DNA of 44,397 nucleotides from an uncultured Lachnospiraceae bacterium (GTDB lineage: Bacteria; Bacillota; Clostridia; Lachnospirales; Lachnospiraceae). Under the pieces are notes generated by a model, which searched no databases, was not told the DNA's origin, and worked only from the letters and a program-made list of their open reading frames with translations. Location: assembly GCA_949155905.1 (NCBI GenBank), contig CASCWU010000018.1:1-44397 (forward strand), in the 5' to 3' direction. Shown here in pieces: positions 44,343 through 44,397 of the stretch. A program made the translations under genes and the position numbers. Position 1 is the stretch's first letter. Each line of letters starts with the position of its first letter.

Positions 44343-44397
44343 CGTATTCCCCCATTCCTGCCGCACTCTTACGCTCCTGCGGCAGATATCCTTACGT

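Noticed and set aside
1..44397. CRISPR arrays, prophage, insertion sequences, toxin-antitoxin genes
   Set aside because: I looked for regular spaced repeats, transposases, integrases and phage genes and found none; the only repeats are the palindromic elements and the GlgA tail repeat.

Overview
The window reads as an ordinary chromosomal stretch of an anaerobic, motile, glycogen-storing Firmicute of the class Clostridia, most likely a Lachnospiraceae relative. This is inferred from protein family content and gene order, not from a database search. Supporting signs are a two-subunit GlgC/GlgD ADP-glucose pyrophosphorylase, long-form HPF, RecD2, ComFC next to a YvyF-like protein, an mbl-flhO-flhP cluster, strong AGGAGG-type ribosome binding sites and many TTGACA-17-TATAAT promoters. 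I see no insertion sequence, prophage or CRISPR array. Nearly every gene is on the minus strand; only 34585-36205 (two genes) is on the plus strand.

Layout, left to right: (1) 1-395: two tRNA-Ser genes (GGA, cut by the window edge, and UGA) behind two tandem promoters. (2) 455-6297: ispD and a tRNA-modification block holding all three bacterial t6A-specific genes (tsaD, tsaB, tsaE), with rimI, RNase Z and two poorly characterised membrane proteins. (3) 6313-8823: a tandem copy of a palindromic repeat, then tex with its own promoter. (4) 8820-20192: a glycogen operon transcribed as glgB-glgC-glgD-glgA-glgP-GH13. (5) 20386-24913: an aspartate-family operon (ACT protein - homoserine dehydrogenase - phosphoglycerate-mutase-like putative homoserine kinase - aspartokinase). 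(6) 24950-30179: hpf, then secA-prfB-cheW, with a programmed frameshift in prfB. (7) 30180-30643: an AT-rich gene-free stretch with a cluster of DnaA boxes. (8) 30644-34502: an SH3/NlpC-P60 cell-wall hydrolase, a thioredoxin reductase and a CPBP protease. (9) 34507-36205: acyl-ACP thioesterase and CvfB-like protein on the plus strand. (10) 36199-44342: an EF-hand-type protein, mbl, flhO, flhP, a rod-binding protein, recD2, comFC and yvyF.

The genes form coherent modules: glycogen synthesis and breakdown in one operon; aspartate to O-phosphohomoserine in another; tRNA t6A modification and 3' processing together; Mbl cytoskeleton next to flagellar rod proteins. The most unusual points are: a 233-residue charged N-terminal tail with an AT-hook-like motif on glycogen synthase and a basic insertion in the branching enzyme of the same operon; a prfB frameshift site whose zero-frame stop is TAA rather than TGA; a palindromic repeat family seen at two loci (one tandemly duplicated); and a DnaA-box cluster far from any visible dnaA gene.
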